A DNA stretch of 6,465 nt. It comes from Planctomycetota bacterium (GTDB lineage: Bacteria; Planctomycetota; Phycisphaerae; Phycisphaerales; Phycisphaeraceae). The stretch is from positions 1 through 6,465 of the forward strand of contig JAJUHR010000108.1 of NCBI GenBank assembly GCA_029267795.1, given 5' to 3'. Position 1 is the stretch's first letter; each line of letters begins with the position of its first letter. Below are positions 5,671 through 6,465 of this stretch, piece after piece. The position numbers and the translations under genes are program-made. The notes under the pieces are model-generated. The model was not told the origin of the DNA. It made no database searches and saw only the letters and a list, made by a program, of their open reading frames with translations.

Positions 5671-5715
5671 GTGTTTGGCGTTTTCGCCCAAGGTTATACG
5701 TTAGATCGTTGTGGA

Positions 5716-5732
5716 ATCACGGGGTTCGTGAT
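5716..5732. promoter_or_regulatory. Operator-like palindrome ATCACG-N5-CGTGAT
   Basis: A perfect 6-bp inverted repeat with a 5-bp spacer lies about 200 bp upstream of the partial plus-strand gene, in the divergent gap. Its size and symmetry would suit a dimeric DNA-binding regulator. Nothing in the window identifies such a protein, and no promoter boxes can be tied to it. The rest of 5733-5931 is G-rich on this strand and shows no other clear signal. Confidence 0.25.
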
Positions 5733-5931
5733 AGCGTGACCTTGCTTGTGCTTGCAAAGGGGGGGCGCTGGGGTACGAGACTTCTGTGGGGGTTGTTGCA
5801 ATCGGGGGTGCGGCCGCTGGATGGTGCGGGGGCCATGAGCGGCGGCGGGACGGGGGGCGTTGAGTTGGCGGGGTTTTTCGACTCGCCCGATGCGACCTTC
5901 TTTTCGAGTGACGCGGTGCGGTTAGCGCGGC

Positions 5932-6465
5932 ATGTTGAAATTCCTGGTCTTTGAAGACGGACGTTTGGCTGCGGGCTACCCGGTCCGCAACGCGTATCTG
6001 CTGGGGGCGGGCAATCACCCGATGCGGGGGCGGGTGTCGTTCGAATCCGGCACGATCGTCTGCGAGAAACGTGAGCACGGGTCAGCGGCGTTGGCCCTGC
6101 AACAGCGCGTCGGCGGGTGCGGCGAGCTGACGGTTCAAACCTGCCTGCTGCCGGACCGTGAAGAGCCGTATCTTTTAGGGGTGGAGTTGGCGCGGCATCG
6201 GCTGATGGTGCTGTACGCGAAGCTGGAGGACTGGGCGTTGTTCGACCTGCCGCGGGAGAACCCGGTGATGCGGGGGATCGAGGCGGCGCGGCGGCTGTTC
6301 ATCGATGCGCTGTGTCGGCAGCGACAGGACCCACCGGAGGCGGACCGGGTTGCGCGTCAGTGCCTGGTGGCGGCGATCCACAGCAGCGAGGAGCTGGCGT
6401 TGCTCCACGCCGAGACGATGCTGGCCCGTCGCAAGGCCGCGGGCACGTTGCCCCGCCGGCCGATC
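5932..6465 (+). CDS. Possible family-10 endoxylanase-like protein, N-terminal domain (partial)
   Basis: The frame is open for 178 codons to the right edge. ATG 5932 is the first possible start, because an in-frame TAG lies at 5923-5925. No strong Shine-Dalgarno is visible. The protein begins MLKFLVFEDGRLAAGYPVRN with no signal peptide. A beta-rich region (about 1-85) contains AYLLGAGNHPMRGRVSFE, IVCEKREHGSAALALQ and LTVQTCLLPDREEPYLLGVELAR. A helical stretch follows (RLMVLYAKLEDWALFDLP, MRGIEAARRLFIDALC, ARQCLVAAIHSSEELALLHAETMLARR). This layout resembles, from memory, the N-terminal module of planctomycete proteins annotated as endo-1,4-beta-xylanase with a glycoside hydrolase family 10 barrel further on. 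The catalytic barrel would lie beyond the window, so the enzyme assignment is tentative. That this is a real gene is well supported by its composition and uninterrupted length. Confidence 0.75.
   Translation, partial: MLKFLVFEDGRLAAGYPVRNAYLLGAGNHPMRGRVSFESGTIVCEKREHGSAALALQQRVGGCGELTVQTCLLPDREEPYLLGVELARHRLMVLYAKLEDWALFDLPRENPVMRGIEAARRLFIDALCRQRQDPPEADRVARQCLVAAIHSSEELALLHAETMLARRKAAGTLPRRPI

Noticed and set aside
5507..5704. An open frame here and one at 694-497 (minus) encode similar peptides (AFFV..RSR..VAG...PG...LRS)
   Set aside because: Both frames lie across family 1 repeats and the similarity is explained by the shared DNA. The starts are not conserved, there is no ribosome-binding site, and the ends differ. 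They are likely to be mis-annotated as hypothetical proteins elsewhere.
5835..5954. Small frame beginning MSGGGTGGVELAGFFDSPDATFF and overlapping the start of the partial plus-strand gene
   Set aside because: No ribosome-binding site or recognisable family is present, and it is G-rich by composition. The overlapping gene at 5932 is much better supported. It remains only a faint possibility as a leader peptide.

Overview
The window is GC-rich, tightly packed bacterial chromosome. It most resembles a planctomycete of the Phycisphaerae type. The grounds are a bacterial type-A RNase P RNA with an enlarged arm, an exported HEAT-repeat protein of a style common in that phylum, and a 3'-terminal gene whose N-terminus resembles planctomycete proteins that carry a family-10 endoxylanase domain. 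The lineage is an inference from remembered families, not from a search.

Layout from left to right: the 5' end of a GlmU-like sugar-phosphate nucleotidyltransferase (minus strand, runs off the left edge); tRNA-Gln(UUG) (minus); a 516-bp gap without a gene that holds hairpins and a 145-bp element with inverted ends; a degenerate Gfo/Idh/MocA-type oxidoreductase-like gene (minus); a divergent spacer with a good sigma70-type promoter; rnpB, the RNase P RNA (plus); a gap filled by a repeat; a 719-aa exported HEAT-repeat protein with an embedded receiver-like domain (minus); a repeat-bearing gap with a putative promoter; a DUF3147-type four-helix membrane protein (minus); a divergent gap with two repeat types; and the 5' 178 codons of a possible carbohydrate-active enzyme (plus, runs off the right edge).

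The genes do not form an obvious pathway. They look like housekeeping RNAs and unrelated neighbours. The most unusual features are these: (1) two families of short, GC-rich, palindrome-bearing repeats occupy the larger intergenic gaps, with copies next to gene boundaries and one copy apparently supplying a promoter -35 box; (2) a receiver-like fold without its phosphoacceptor site sits inside a protein predicted to be exported; (3) an oxidoreductase relative has lost both the dinucleotide-binding glycines and the EKP lysine; (4) the RNase P RNA has a paired change in helix P4 and an expanded arm. I see no CRISPR array, transposase, phage gene, toxin-antitoxin pair or defence system.
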